Notes under the pieces: model-generated
Database searches by the model: none
Told to the model about the DNA's origin: nothing
The model's input: the letters and a program-made list of their open reading frames with translations, nothing else
From: an uncultured Lachnospiraceae bacterium
Lineage (GTDB): Bacteria; Bacillota; Clostridia; Lachnospirales; Lachnospiraceae
DNA: 41,734 bases
NCBI GenBank assembly: GCA_947631605.1
Contig: CANRMC010000006.1
Span: 1-41,734 of the forward strand
Direction of reading: 5' to 3'
Translations under genes and position numbers: made by a program
Shown here: positions 25,638 to 33,822 of the stretch, piece after piece
Layout of the letters: each line of letters begins with the position of its first letter
How positions within the stretch are numbered: position 1 is the stretch's first letter

Positions 25638-26356
25638 AAGAAAGATTGGCAGAGTGGTTTCGGATAATTGTTCTGGGGATTCTTATTTCATTCGGGATAG
25701 CAATATTGTTTTTTGATTCCTTATTTGGATTACCGGCCGGGATTTTGGCAGCATTCTTTTTTGCACGAAAGGAATTAAAACGATGTCGTAAGAAGAAGCA
25801 AAAGAATCTGCTGAATGGGTTCCGCAGCCTCATCACTGCAATGGATGCGGCTCTCTCCGGCGGATATTCTCTGGAAAATGCCTTTTTATCTGCGGCAGAA
25901 GACATGGAACGGCTATATCCCGCCGACAGTCTTCTGAACAGGGAATTGACCGGAGTAAAGCAGAAGGCGGCGCTTCGTATACCGCTGCATACGCTTCTTT
26001 ATGAAGTCGGAGAGCGAAACGGAATTGAGGAGATCAGAGACTTTGCTCTGGTGATTGAAACAATTCAGAAGATGGGAGGGAATACAAGAAAGATCATCCA
26101 AAAGACTGTGCAGAACATTTCCATGAAAATAGATACCAATCAGGAAATTCAGGTTATGGTGGCGGCAAAGCAGATGGAAAAACAGGTCATGACAGTGATG
26201 CCGGCGTTGATTCTTCTCTACCTCCGGATTACGAACGGTAATTATCTGGAATCTTTATATAACAGTCTTTCCGGACATCTGTTTATGACAGTCTGCCTGT
26301 TTGTGATGATCGCGGCAGACTGGATCGGTGAAAAAATAATAAGGATCGAGGTGTGA
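25634..26356 (+). CDS. tadB: TadB-like inner-membrane platform protein
   Basis: A 240-residue membrane protein with a hydrophobic pair near residues 10-45. A cytoplasmic T2SSF domain spans about 60-185 (FRSLITAMDAALSGGYSLENAF, then ETIQKMGGN), and two more helices lie at the C-terminus (about 190-235). It forms the integral-membrane base of the Tad machine together with TadC. The start codon overlaps the tadA stop (ATGA), and the end overlaps the next start (GTGA), so translation is coupled at both sides. It is slightly shorter than many TadB proteins because the N-terminal part is compact. Confidence 0.85.
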   Translation: MKERLAEWFRIIVLGILISFGIAILFFDSLFGLPAGILAAFFFARKELKRCRKKKQKNLLNGFRSLITAMDAALSGGYSLENAFLSAAEDMERLYPADSLLNRELTGVKQKAALRIPLHTLLYEVGERNGIEEIRDFALVIETIQKMGGNTRKIIQKTVQNISMKIDTNQEIQVMVAAKQMEKQVMTVMPALILLYLRITNGNYLESLYNSLSGHLFMTVCLFVMIAADWIGEKIIRIEV

Positions 26357-27783
26357 GTATGCGTTATACAGGCATTGGAATTCTTTTGGTATTCGGTATG
26401 CTTGCCATGATAAGCCGGAAGAATTTCAGTAAATATAAGGCAGTACGGAGCGGACTTCCGGTAATGCTCTGTTATGGAATTGCGGACAGACTGACACAGG
26501 GAAGTTATTGTGCCGGTCTGAAAAGCGGGATCAGGAATCTGCTGCGGAAAATCCAGACTGTTCGGGAAGCGGAACTGGAAAAACGGGCAGAAGAATATCT
26601 GATCCGTACAATAGCTGTAATTCCGGGCGTCATGTTCGGATTTGGGGTACTTTGTCTGCTTCTTTCTTTTATTCCTTCGGCACCCTGTAATGCGGTTAAA
26701 AGAAATTCTTATGGAGGAGATGAAAAAATATGCCGGATTGAAGTCGTAGAAGGAAAAAGCAGGAAGGAATATGATCTTTCAGTCTACCCAAGGGAGTATG
26801 AATACGAGGACTTTCTCAGGCTTTCCGAGGAAGCGTATGCGTATGTAAACCAGACGTTTGCGGGTGAAAATGCCGATCTGGATCATGTATCGTCAGATCT
26901 CAATTTCCCTGTTCGGGATGAGAGTAAAACACTGTCCATAAAATGGAAGACGGATAACGCTCTTTTAATAAGCAGGACAGGAAAAGTGGATGTTTCGGAA
27001 CTGGAAAGAGAAGAACCTGTCCGGATAACAGCATATGTAACGGACGGCATATATGAAAAAGAGTACCACTGGAATGTGACGGTGTGTAAGGATGACGGTG
27101 TCCCGCAGGAAATCGAGCCGGAGGAGGAAATGCTGCTCAGCTTAGAAAAGGAGAGCCGGACGGATGAATATTTCCGGGTGCCGGAAAAAATCGGAAATGC
27201 AGAGGTTCATGTGAATCAGAAAAACGGTATGAAATTGATTCTGCAATTATTTCTGGTCAGCCTTCTGGTTACAGGAATCTGCATTTATTTCCGGTATTAC
27301 AGACTGAAAGAAGCCTGCCGGAAACGGAATGAGTTTCTTGAGGCAGAGTATTTTCATGTGTTGAATAAGCTTGTTTTGATGATGGGAGCCGGTATGGCAG
27401 TTCGTTCGGTATTTTATGAACTTGCCAACGAAAAAAGAAATTATCGGAATGTTGTGTATGATAATTTGCGTGCGGAAATCAGGATATGCTTAAACGAGTT
27501 AAAAGCAGGTAAGACGGAGCGGGATGCGTATTCTGCATTGGGAAACAGAATAGGTATGCCGCAGTACATGAAGCTTCTGTCTTTGATCGGGCAAAATGCA
27601 AGCCATGGAAATTCAAATCTTTTGGAACTTTTGGAACAGGAGGAACGGGAAGCTGTGCTTAACCGGAAAGAATATGCCAGAAAGAAAGGAGAAGAGGCGT
27701 CCGGAAAACTGCTTCTTCCTATGTTCCTTTTGATGATCACGGTAATCGGGATCGTGATGTTTCCGGCCGTCATTTCCTTATAA
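26353..27783 (+). CDS. tadC: TadC-like platform protein with large Ig-like insertion
   Basis: A 476-residue membrane protein. Helices lie near residues 4-20, 86-110, 294-313 and 453-475. The TadC/T2SSF domain is in the C-terminal third (about 325-450: FHVLNKLVLMMGAGMAVRSVF, then YARKKGEEASGKLLLPMFLL). Residues about 111-293 are a hydrophilic insertion between helices two and three. Its middle (about 183-245) resembles a bacterial Ig-like fold, with the pattern SIKWKTDN, GKVDV, VRITAYVTDG and WNVTV. The insert should face outside the cytoplasm. Such an insert is not part of ordinary TadC. GTG 26353 overlaps the tadB stop; ATG 26359 is an equally good start with GAGG upstream. Confidence 0.8.
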   Translation: MSMRYTGIGILLVFGMLAMISRKNFSKYKAVRSGLPVMLCYGIADRLTQGSYCAGLKSGIRNLLRKIQTVREAELEKRAEEYLIRTIAVIPGVMFGFGVLCLLLSFIPSAPCNAVKRNSYGGDEKICRIEVVEGKSRKEYDLSVYPREYEYEDFLRLSEEAYAYVNQTFAGENADLDHVSSDLNFPVRDESKTLSIKWKTDNALLISRTGKVDVSELEREEPVRITAYVTDGIYEKEYHWNVTVCKDDGVPQEIEPEEEMLLSLEKESRTDEYFRVPEKIGNAEVHVNQKNGMKLILQLFLVSLLVTGICIYFRYYRLKEACRKRNEFLEAEYFHVLNKLVLMMGAGMAVRSVFYELANEKRNYRNVVYDNLRAEIRICLNELKAGKTERDAYSALGNRIGMPQYMKLLSLIGQNASHGNSNLLELLEQEEREAVLNRKEYARKKGEEASGKLLLPMFLLMITVIGIVMFPAVISL

Positions 27784-27817
27784 TGGCGGATAACAGAAAA
27801 TGAAGGAAGGTGTTTAT

Positions 27818-27988
27818 ATGAAAGGATTACGAAAAATAAAGGAGGATAACAGAGGCGTCGGAGTTGTGGAGATCATATTGATTCTGGTAGTGCTTATCGC
27901 ACTGGTTGTGATCTTTCAGGAGCAGATCACATCGCTTGTGAATATGATCTGGAAATCTATAAATTCCGGTGCAAAAGAGATTTTATAG
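27818..27988 (+). CDS. Flp-type major pilin
   Basis: A 56-residue prepilin. A short basic leader (residues 1-13) ends in Gly, followed by VGVVEIILILVVLIALVVIF. Cleavage after Gly13 leaves Glu at +5, as in type IV and Flp pilins, and the hydrophobic helix mediates fibre packing. The Flp1-like family of Firmicutes fits. ATG 27818 is chosen because GGAAGGTG lies directly before it; an in-frame ATG at 27800 would add six residues. It sits between tadC and the DUF5702 gene. No prepilin peptidase gene is in the window, so processing depends on one elsewhere. Confidence 0.85.
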   Translation: MKGLRKIKEDNRGVGVVEIILILVVLIALVVIFQEQITSLVNMIWKSINSGAKEIL

Positions 27989-28007
27989 AAAAGAATAGGA
28001 GGAGACT

Positions 28008-29501
28008 ATGAATAATCAGGGGAAAATAACTGTTTTTCTATCTCTTATCATGCTTACGCTTATGGGGCTGGTTCTTACGGTTATGACCGTGATAGAGAGG
28101 CAGCATGCAAAAGCGAGAGCTGTTATGGCAATAAGCAGCGCTGTGTCGGGTGTTCAGGCTGACTATAATCCATATATTTTTGAACGGTATCATATTCTCC
28201 TCCTTGATAAAGATTATGAAGGAGCGGGCGAAGGGAAAATGGAAGCTCTGGCTGAAGAGAGTCTGGAATATACCCTGTCAGATGAATTTACAGTAGATCG
28301 TGTGGAATTATCCGGCACGACCAATATCATGGATCAAAAGTGTAAAAGTTTCCGGGAACAGGTTGAAAAGTATATTTCTTACGGAGTTACGGAATATGCG
28401 ATCGAACAGTTGGCAGATTCCGTAAGCGGAGAGGATTCGGATAAAGTGGATGAAGTTCTGCAGGAAATGGATGAAGATCTGAAAAATCCTGATACGGGAA
28501 ACCATGCTTTGCCGGCAGACGTTCCTACGGCAGACGTTCCTACGGCAGACGCTCCGGCAGCAGATACTCCGGCAGCAGATACTCCGGCAGCAGATACTCC
28601 GGCGGCGGACGATTCGGACGGCAGTTATGAAGATCCTCGTATGAACCTTCGGATATTATCCGGAATCGGTATTGCTTATGTAATAAAACCGGATAGTATC
28701 AGTTTTTCGGAAAATGTACTGAAACCGGAGGAACTTCCTTCCTATGGAAACATAGGGATTCATGGGCTTCTGCCGGTTGATACGGATTTTGAAGATTATG
28801 ACAGATTAAAACAGGATGTCATCTCCTGCAGTGGCTGGACGGATGGATTATTTACGGATACGGCTCTGATCCTGTATGCCAATGACGTATTTAACTGTGC
28901 TACAGATCAGATTTATGAGGATACATATTTGAATTGTGAATTGGAATACCTGATATCAGGTCTGTCTACGGATGCGGAAAACTATAAGAAGGCAGTAGAC
29001 AGGATCCTTCAGATCCGCCTTGGTGTTAATTTTTCTTATCTTTTGACGGATGTTGGGAAAATGGCGGAGCTTTCTTCATTGGCATGGAGTATTTCTCTGG
29101 TAACATTGGTGCCCCAGCCGATCGTGAAGTACCTGCTTGCCGGCTGCTGGGCGTATACGGAAGGCGTTGCGGAGGTGTATTTTATGCTGCGGGGCGATAA
29201 GATCCCGTATGTTAAAAACAGGGCAAACTGGATTACAGATATTTACAGCCTTTCAGACCTTTCCGGTCTTACAAACCCGAATTCCAAAGAGGCGGGGATG
29301 TCCTATAAAGATTATCTGCTTTTGCTGCTTGCTCTGCAGCAGGAAGACAGTTGTTACCGCATGCTGGACCTGATTGAGATCAATACCCGGCAGCAGTATG
29401 ACAGTTTCCGGATGAAGAACGCCATTACCGGTTTTGCCATGAATATCGGAATTTCTTATGGGGATGAGCATTTTGATATAAGAAAAGAAACCGGCTATTA
29501 A
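28008..29501 (+). CDS. DUF5702-type Tad-associated exported protein
   Basis: A 497-residue protein. Residues 1-30 carry a pilin-like N-terminus (MNNQGKITVFLSLIMLTLMGLVL) with Gly before a hydrophobic helix. A long extracytoplasmic region follows. Family members occur with Tad loci in Firmicutes and are thought to be large pseudopilin-like components; their exact role is unknown. Residues about 170-199 are a low-complexity Ala/Asp/Pro/Thr tract of six five-residue units encoded by 15-bp tandem repeats. AGGAGGAG precedes the ATG. The gene starts 20 bp after the Flp gene, and 183 bp of unusual inverted-repeat sequence follows it before the next gene. Confidence 0.8.
   Translation: MNNQGKITVFLSLIMLTLMGLVLTVMTVIERQHAKARAVMAISSAVSGVQADYNPYIFERYHILLLDKDYEGAGEGKMEALAEESLEYTLSDEFTVDRVELSGTTNIMDQKCKSFREQVEKYISYGVTEYAIEQLADSVSGEDSDKVDEVLQEMDEDLKNPDTGNHALPADVPTADVPTADAPAADTPAADTPAADTPAADDSDGSYEDPRMNLRILSGIGIAYVIKPDSISFSENVLKPEELPSYGNIGIHGLLPVDTDFEDYDRLKQDVISCSGWTDGLFTDTALILYANDVFNCATDQIYEDTYLNCELEYLISGLSTDAENYKKAVDRILQIRLGVNFSYLLTDVGKMAELSSLAWSISLVTLVPQPIVKYLLAGCWAYTEGVAEVYFMLRGDKIPYVKNRANWITDIYSLSDLSGLTNPNSKEAGMSYKDYLLLLLALQQEDSCYRMLDLIEINTRQQYDSFRMKNAITGFAMNIGISYGDEHFDIRKETGY
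28515..28604 (+). repeat. Six 15-bp tandem repeats inside the DUF5702 gene
   Basis: Units of the form GCAGAC/TxxTCCxxC/G are repeated six times and encode ADVPT, ADVPT, ADAPA and three times ADTPA. Three consecutive units are nearly identical in DNA sequence. Slippage would change the length in whole codons without breaking the frame. Confidence 0.85.
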
Positions 29502-29665
29502 ACGAGAATTACTATTCTCAAAACGAGAATTACTACTCCTGAAACGGGCATTGTTTGGATCAGATGGCTGTAAAGCATTTATCCTAAACCAGAAAGCCTC
29601 TTCGGTGTTTTTACGTGTGTTCATTTGTTATGGTTCAAAAAGTGCCCGGTTCAGGAGTCGTAATT
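29502..29665. repeat. Inverted-repeat structure between two pilin genes
   Basis: Arms at 29528-29550 and 29643-29665 are inverted copies agreeing at 21 of 23 positions, enclosing about 92 bp. The inner flanks also pair partly. Just before the left arm, ACGAGAATTACTA occurs twice in tandem (29502 and 29523). No reading frame is supported inside. The arrangement is compatible with a small MITE-like element or a structured intercistronic RNA. No target-site duplication was identified with confidence. Confidence 0.65.
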
Positions 29666-29684
29666 AAAATACAGGAGAAGATAA

Positions 29685-30452
29685 ATGAATCTTTGGAAGA
29701 AAAAAGCGGGAAATAACGGAAGCGCTTCCGTAGAAGCCGTACTTGTAGTGCCTGTTTTTCTGTTTGCCATGACGGCGTTCATTTCCATATGCAATATGAT
29801 CGCATTAAAAGGAGTGATCTATGAGGCTGCCATAGAAACAGCAGAATATATGGCGGAATATGCTTATCTTGCTGAAAAGTATCCACAGGACGCAGAGGTT
29901 GGAACAGGCATATATGCGTCTGAAAAAATAAATGAATACTTAGACGCTCCGGATATGACAGAGCGGTATGTGGAGAACGGAACAAACGGGATCAGTCTTC
30001 TAGGTTCCCGATTCCCGGATGAGGACGGGTATATTGTCCTGCGTGTAAAATACAGGACAGCTCTCAATATACCTTTTATATGCAGTTTGACGAAAGATTA
30101 CGAAGAAAACATACGTCAAAAAGCTTATCTGGGATATAAGAAAGAAGAAAACGGTTCGACAGAAAAAGAAGAGGTATATGTTTATGTAGCGGAAAACGGA
30201 ACCGTTTATCATTCCAGCCGCCTCTGCTCCTATCTGGCGCCGAATATCCGGGTATCTGCAAAGGAAGCGGCGTCTGCCAGAGGATACGGACCTTGCGAAT
30301 ACTGCGGAGACGCAGCCGGAAATACGGTATATATAACCGGTGAAGGAGAACGGTACCACAGCACACAGAATTGTTCGCGTCTCAGGCGGACGGTGTATCG
30401 GAAGAAACTTAGTGAAACAGGAGGGATGCCGCCATGTCAAAGATGTCATTAA
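29685..30452 (+). CDS. TadE-like pseudopilin with two C-terminal His/Cys modules
   Basis: A 255-residue pilin-like protein. The N-terminus (NNGSASVEAVLVVPVFLFAM) is a TadE-type prepilin helix with Glu at +5 relative to a plausible cleavage after Gly12-Ser. Residues about 45-165 are the extracytoplasmic TadE body. The C-terminus has two related modules. Module one is His176-x4-Cys181 then Cys204-xx-Cys207, and module two is His225-x4-Cys230 then Cys251-xx-Cys254. Both fit the YHxxxxC...PCxxC pattern known from the ends of secreted nucleases and other Firmicutes surface proteins, a likely metal site. ACAGGAG precedes the ATG. The end overlaps the next gene by 19 bp. Confidence 0.82.
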   Translation: MNLWKKKAGNNGSASVEAVLVVPVFLFAMTAFISICNMIALKGVIYEAAIETAEYMAEYAYLAEKYPQDAEVGTGIYASEKINEYLDAPDMTERYVENGTNGISLLGSRFPDEDGYIVLRVKYRTALNIPFICSLTKDYEENIRQKAYLGYKKEENGSTEKEEVYVYVAENGTVYHSSRLCSYLAPNIRVSAKEAASARGYGPCEYCGDAAGNTVYITGEGERYHSTQNCSRLRRTVYRKKLSETGGMPPCQRCH

Positions 30453-30835
30453 AGGATAACAGCGGAGTGGTTATTGTGGAAACAAGTATCATCATGCCGC
30501 TTATCATTTTTGTGGTTTTTATAGTATTGTATCTGTTTTTGTATGTGTTGAATAAAGAATGTACAAGAGCGGATATGTATGCTGCCCTGTATCAGCAGCC
30601 GGAAACGGAAAATATAAATAATGCGGCGGAACTGGAAAAAACAAAAGAAGAAATCGGTGGTTCACTGATATTATGCACAGGAGAGACAGCAGCGTTGTAC
30701 CTGAATGGAAACCTTTCTCTTGTATGCCTTATGGATATGAAAGGAAGAACGGAGATTTCCACAAAGATGGAATACGGTTTATGTTCGGATCGCCTGAGGA
30801 GGTGGCAGTTGTATGGAAATCTTACAGAAAAATAG
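30434..30835 (+). CDS. Second TadE/TadF-like minor pilin
   Basis: A 133-residue pilin-like protein. A short basic leader is followed by NSGVVIVETSIIMPLIIFVVFIVLYLFLYV, which has a Gly before the helix and Glu at +5, as in TadE/TadF. The remaining about 80 residues are a small extracytoplasmic domain with three cysteines. AGGAGG (30419-30424) lies 9 bp upstream of ATG 30434, inside the preceding gene. A second in-frame ATG at 30443 is possible. It overlaps both neighbours, so translation of the three genes is likely coupled. Confidence 0.75.
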   Translation: MSKMSLKDNSGVVIVETSIIMPLIIFVVFIVLYLFLYVLNKECTRADMYAALYQQPETENINNAAELEKTKEEIGGSLILCTGETAALYLNGNLSLVCLMDMKGRTEISTKMEYGLCSDRLRRWQLYGNLTEK

Positions 30836-32042
30836 GGGATTATCCAATTATTTTGAGATCAGCGGTGTAGATGACGCCGGCGGATATGAATTACAGATGA
30901 TCCTGAATAATTCCATGCAATATATACCTGTTCTGAAATATCAGGAAATCGATAACCAGACGCTGCTTTTGTATCAGATTGACGGAAAGGCTGCGCTTGC
31001 GTCTTATTACGGGAAAAATCACCCCAATGCTTCCGCCGTTCGGGAATTAATGACAGGCATCAGGGACTGTATCGGAGAATTAAAAGAGTATCTTCTATCT
31101 GCGGACAGTCTTCTTTTAAATATGAATTATATTCTGTATGACAGCAATCAGAACAAGTTCCAGTTTTTGTATGTACCCGGACTGAAAAATAATTTTTCCA
31201 TGCAGATGAAATCACTTATGGAAGACATTATGCTGATATTTAATCATCAGGATGCAGAAGGAACAGCGTTCTTTTATGATCTATACAGTAAGTTTCTGGA
31301 TAGTTATTTTACGGCGGAACTGTTTTGGGAATATATCTCCCGGATTTCTGATGAGCGGCATAGGGTGGACGAGGCAGATGAGGAACTGATTATATGGGAG
31401 AAGGAACCGGAAGCATATGTGATATCCGAAGTTTCGGCAGGAAGGGAGTCGGGAAGAATTAAAGAAAAGAAAACCGCACAGTATTTTACGATCGGAATTG
31501 CGGTTTTTCTTTCCGGCATATTGTTTTACTTTCTCAGAGGAAGAAGTATACCTCTGATCTGTGGAATCATTATTATAAGCATTTTAGTGCTGACCGGTCT
31601 TACCTATCCGCGGGAAAGACCTGAGAAGGAAACAGCAGAAAACCGAAAGTTTGATGAATGGCAGGCAGTATGGCAGGAAAAAACGCCGATTAAAGAAGCG
31701 GAAATCGTTCTGCCTACAGAAATCATTACGGGAGAGGAAGAAAAAAAGACTGTTACAAGGCTTATGCCCTATATGGACAAAAACAAACCGCCTATTTTGA
31801 TTGCGGAGGGAAGGATAGTAGTAGGACGGCTGGGAAATCAGGTGGATGTTTGTGTAGAGGCTCCGGGAATCAGCCGGGTTCATGCAGAGATAGAAAGAAA
31901 AAACGAGGTGGTTACCCTGATGGATGCCGGTTCTACAAATGGAACATATCTGAATCATATCCGGCTTGCTAAAAATGAAAAAACGGAAATAAAATGCGGA
32001 GATATCGTTGGTTTTGCCGGAGAAGAGTATTACTGTCTGTAG
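30813..32042 (+). CDS. DUF6382/FHA-domain membrane protein of the Tad locus
   Basis: A 409-residue protein. Residues 1 to about 170 match the DUF6382 type found at the N-terminus of FHA proteins in Lachnospiraceae (ELQMILNNSMQYIPVLKYQEID, then LLNMNYILYD). Two membrane helices lie at about 222-270. The FHA domain is at about 325-405, with GRLGNQVDV, SRVHAEI and DAGSTNGTYLN; the Arg, Ser-Arg-x-His and Asn residues are those that bind phosphothreonine. It could recruit a phosphorylated partner to the Tad machine, hinting at serine/threonine-kinase control of piliation. No such kinase is in the window. It overlaps the preceding pilin gene by 23 bp and ends the operon. Confidence 0.8.
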   Translation: MEILQKNRGLSNYFEISGVDDAGGYELQMILNNSMQYIPVLKYQEIDNQTLLLYQIDGKAALASYYGKNHPNASAVRELMTGIRDCIGELKEYLLSADSLLLNMNYILYDSNQNKFQFLYVPGLKNNFSMQMKSLMEDIMLIFNHQDAEGTAFFYDLYSKFLDSYFTAELFWEYISRISDERHRVDEADEELIIWEKEPEAYVISEVSAGRESGRIKEKKTAQYFTIGIAVFLSGILFYFLRGRSIPLICGIIIISILVLTGLTYPRERPEKETAENRKFDEWQAVWQEKTPIKEAEIVLPTEIITGEEEKKTVTRLMPYMDKNKPPILIAEGRIVVGRLGNQVDVCVEAPGISRVHAEIERKNEVVTLMDAGSTNGTYLNHIRLAKNEKTEIKCGDIVGFAGEEYYCL

Positions 32043-32054
32043 CGAGAAAAAACA

Positions 32055-32083
32055 TTGATTTGAAACAGAATTTCCTTTATAAT
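32055..32083 (+). promoter_or_regulatory. Sigma-A promoter for dnaX
   Basis: TTGATT (32055-32060), 17-bp spacer and perfect TATAAT (32078-32083), 13 bp after the Tad operon's last stop codon. It separates housekeeping transcription from the pilus operon. Confidence 0.75.
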
Positions 32084-32134
32084 GGAAATGGAGTTTCAGT
32101 GCTTTTGAGGCACTGTTTGAAAGGAAGTTTTGTT

Positions 32135-33775
32135 ATGTCTTATATGGCATTGTACCGCAAATGGCGACCGGATGAATTTGAGGAAGTAAAAGGACAGGAA
32201 CACATTGTCACTACCTTGAAGAACCAGATTAAGTATGACAGGATCGGGCATGCTTATCTTTTCTGCGGAACCAGAGGCACCGGTAAGACCACTGTGGCAA
32301 AACTCCTTGCAAAATCCGTTAATTGTGAACATCCGATTGACGGCAGCCCATGCAACAAATGTGACAGTTGTAAGGCGATTCAAAACGGAAACTCTCTGAA
32401 CGTGATCGAAATAGATGCCGCTTCCAATAATGGCGTGGATAATATCCGGCAGATTAATGAAGCGGTTCAGTATTCGCCCTATCAGGGGAAATATCTGGTG
32501 TATATTATTGACGAGGTGCATATGCTCTCAACAGGCGCTTTCAATGCGCTGTTGAAAACTCTGGAAGAACCGCCGGAATATGTGATTTTTATTCTTGCCA
32601 CGACAGAGGCGCATAAGATACCGGTTACGATTCTGTCCCGGTGCCAGCGGTATGATTTCCGAAGGATTTCCGTGGAAACCATTTCCGCCCGTCTGACAGA
32701 ACTTCTGGAGCGGGAGAAGATACCTGCTACAAAGGAAGCTGCCGACTATATTGCGAAAGCGGCGGACGGTTCCATGCGTGACGCCTTGAGTCTTCTCGAT
32801 CAATGCATTGCCTTTAATCTGGGCGAAGAACTGACCTTTGACAGGGTTCTTCGTACGATCGGCGCAGTTGAAATAGATGTCTATGTCCGGATGACGGAGG
32901 CGATTCTTTCCGACGATATTACCGGATTGATGGATCTGATACATGAAGTTGTCTGGCAGGGGAAAGACCTGTCTCAGTTTGTGAATGATTTTATCTGGTT
33001 TTTCCGAAATATGCTTTTTATCCGTATGTCGCAGTCCGCGGCTGAAAAGCTGGATTTAAGCAGTGAAGACAGGAAACGCCTTACGGAACTTGGAGAGAAA
33101 TTTTCCATAGATACTTTGATCCGGTATCTTAATATTTTGCAGGAATTGTCCGGTAAAATGAGAAGCTCCACAATGAAACGGGTGACGCTTGAGATGGCGG
33201 TTATCAAGATGTGCAGACCTGAGATGGAGCAGGACTACAGCGCTTTGCTTGCCCGGATGGAGAAACTGGAGAAGAAGACGGAAGAACTTGCTGCTTTGCC
33301 GAAAGTTGTGATAAAAGAAGAGACAGCGGCGAAAGAACCGGAACCGGAAAAAAACGAGGATGTAAAGGAACTTTCCGAAGAAGAAGTAAATAAAAAGATT
33401 CAGGAAAATATCCGGCAGCGGTATGAAGAGGCGGATTATAATGCTATTATGGAAATCGTCAAAATGTGGCAGTCAAAGATTCTGCCGGAGCTTTCCGCTG
33501 TCTGCCGGAGTTATCTAAAAAATGCAAGAGTAGTGCCGGGGGAGACGGCAGGGGATATCAATCTCATATTTGACAAATCCAGAGACAATGAACTTGCCAT
33601 AGCATATTTTGAAAAGGAAGAAAATGTCAGCTATCTGGCGCAGATGATTTCGGAACTGTCACAGAGAGAGGTTCGGGTGAACATGCTTACACCGAAGCCG
33701 GAAGAAATAAAAGCAGCCAATTATGACTGGTTAAATTGGAACCGGATACATTATAAAGTTGAGATGAAGGATTGA
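32135..33775 (+). CDS. dnaX: DNA polymerase III gamma/tau subunit
   Basis: A 546-residue clamp-loader ATPase. It begins MSYMALYRKWRPDEFEEVKGQEH, the family start. Walker A is GTRGTGKTT (about 44-52). A zinc knuckle of four cysteines lies in NCEHPIDGSPCNKCDSC, followed by VYIIDEVHMLS (Walker B) and the SRC sensor segment of ILSRCQRYDFRRI. The C-terminal region beyond about 380 is charged and less conserved, with a domain for polymerase contacts. AAGGAAG (32121-32127) fixes ATG 32135; an open frame extending upstream to 31994 overlaps the FHA gene and the promoter and is not used. No programmed frameshift signal was identified. Confidence 0.95.
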   Translation: MSYMALYRKWRPDEFEEVKGQEHIVTTLKNQIKYDRIGHAYLFCGTRGTGKTTVAKLLAKSVNCEHPIDGSPCNKCDSCKAIQNGNSLNVIEIDAASNNGVDNIRQINEAVQYSPYQGKYLVYIIDEVHMLSTGAFNALLKTLEEPPEYVIFILATTEAHKIPVTILSRCQRYDFRRISVETISARLTELLEREKIPATKEAADYIAKAADGSMRDALSLLDQCIAFNLGEELTFDRVLRTIGAVEIDVYVRMTEAILSDDITGLMDLIHEVVWQGKDLSQFVNDFIWFFRNMLFIRMSQSAAEKLDLSSEDRKRLTELGEKFSIDTLIRYLNILQELSGKMRSSTMKRVTLEMAVIKMCRPEMEQDYSALLARMEKLEKKTEELAALPKVVIKEETAAKEPEPEKNEDVKELSEEEVNKKIQENIRQRYEEADYNAIMEIVKMWQSKILPELSAVCRSYLKNARVVPGETAGDINLIFDKSRDNELAIAYFEKEENVSYLAQMISELSQREVRVNMLTPKPEEIKAANYDWLNWNRIHYKVEMKD

Positions 33776-33801
33776 TCATAAGACCAGATATGGCTTATAA
33801 A
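33772..33801 (+). promoter_or_regulatory. Possible internal promoter before ybaB
   Basis: TTGATC (33772-33777), 18-bp spacer, TATAAA (33796-33801), overlapping the dnaX stop codon. Weak but plausible as an extra start for ybaB-recR. Confidence 0.35.
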
Positions 33802-33822
33802 ATATAACAGGAGGATTTTAAA

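Noticed and set aside
29502..29684. Small gene inside the inverted-repeat gap
   Set aside because: No frame with a start codon and ribosome site of useful length is present between the arms.
31994..32134. Upstream extension of dnaX
   Set aside because: It overlaps the end of the FHA gene and the dnaX promoter; the protein family begins at MSYMALYRKWRP.
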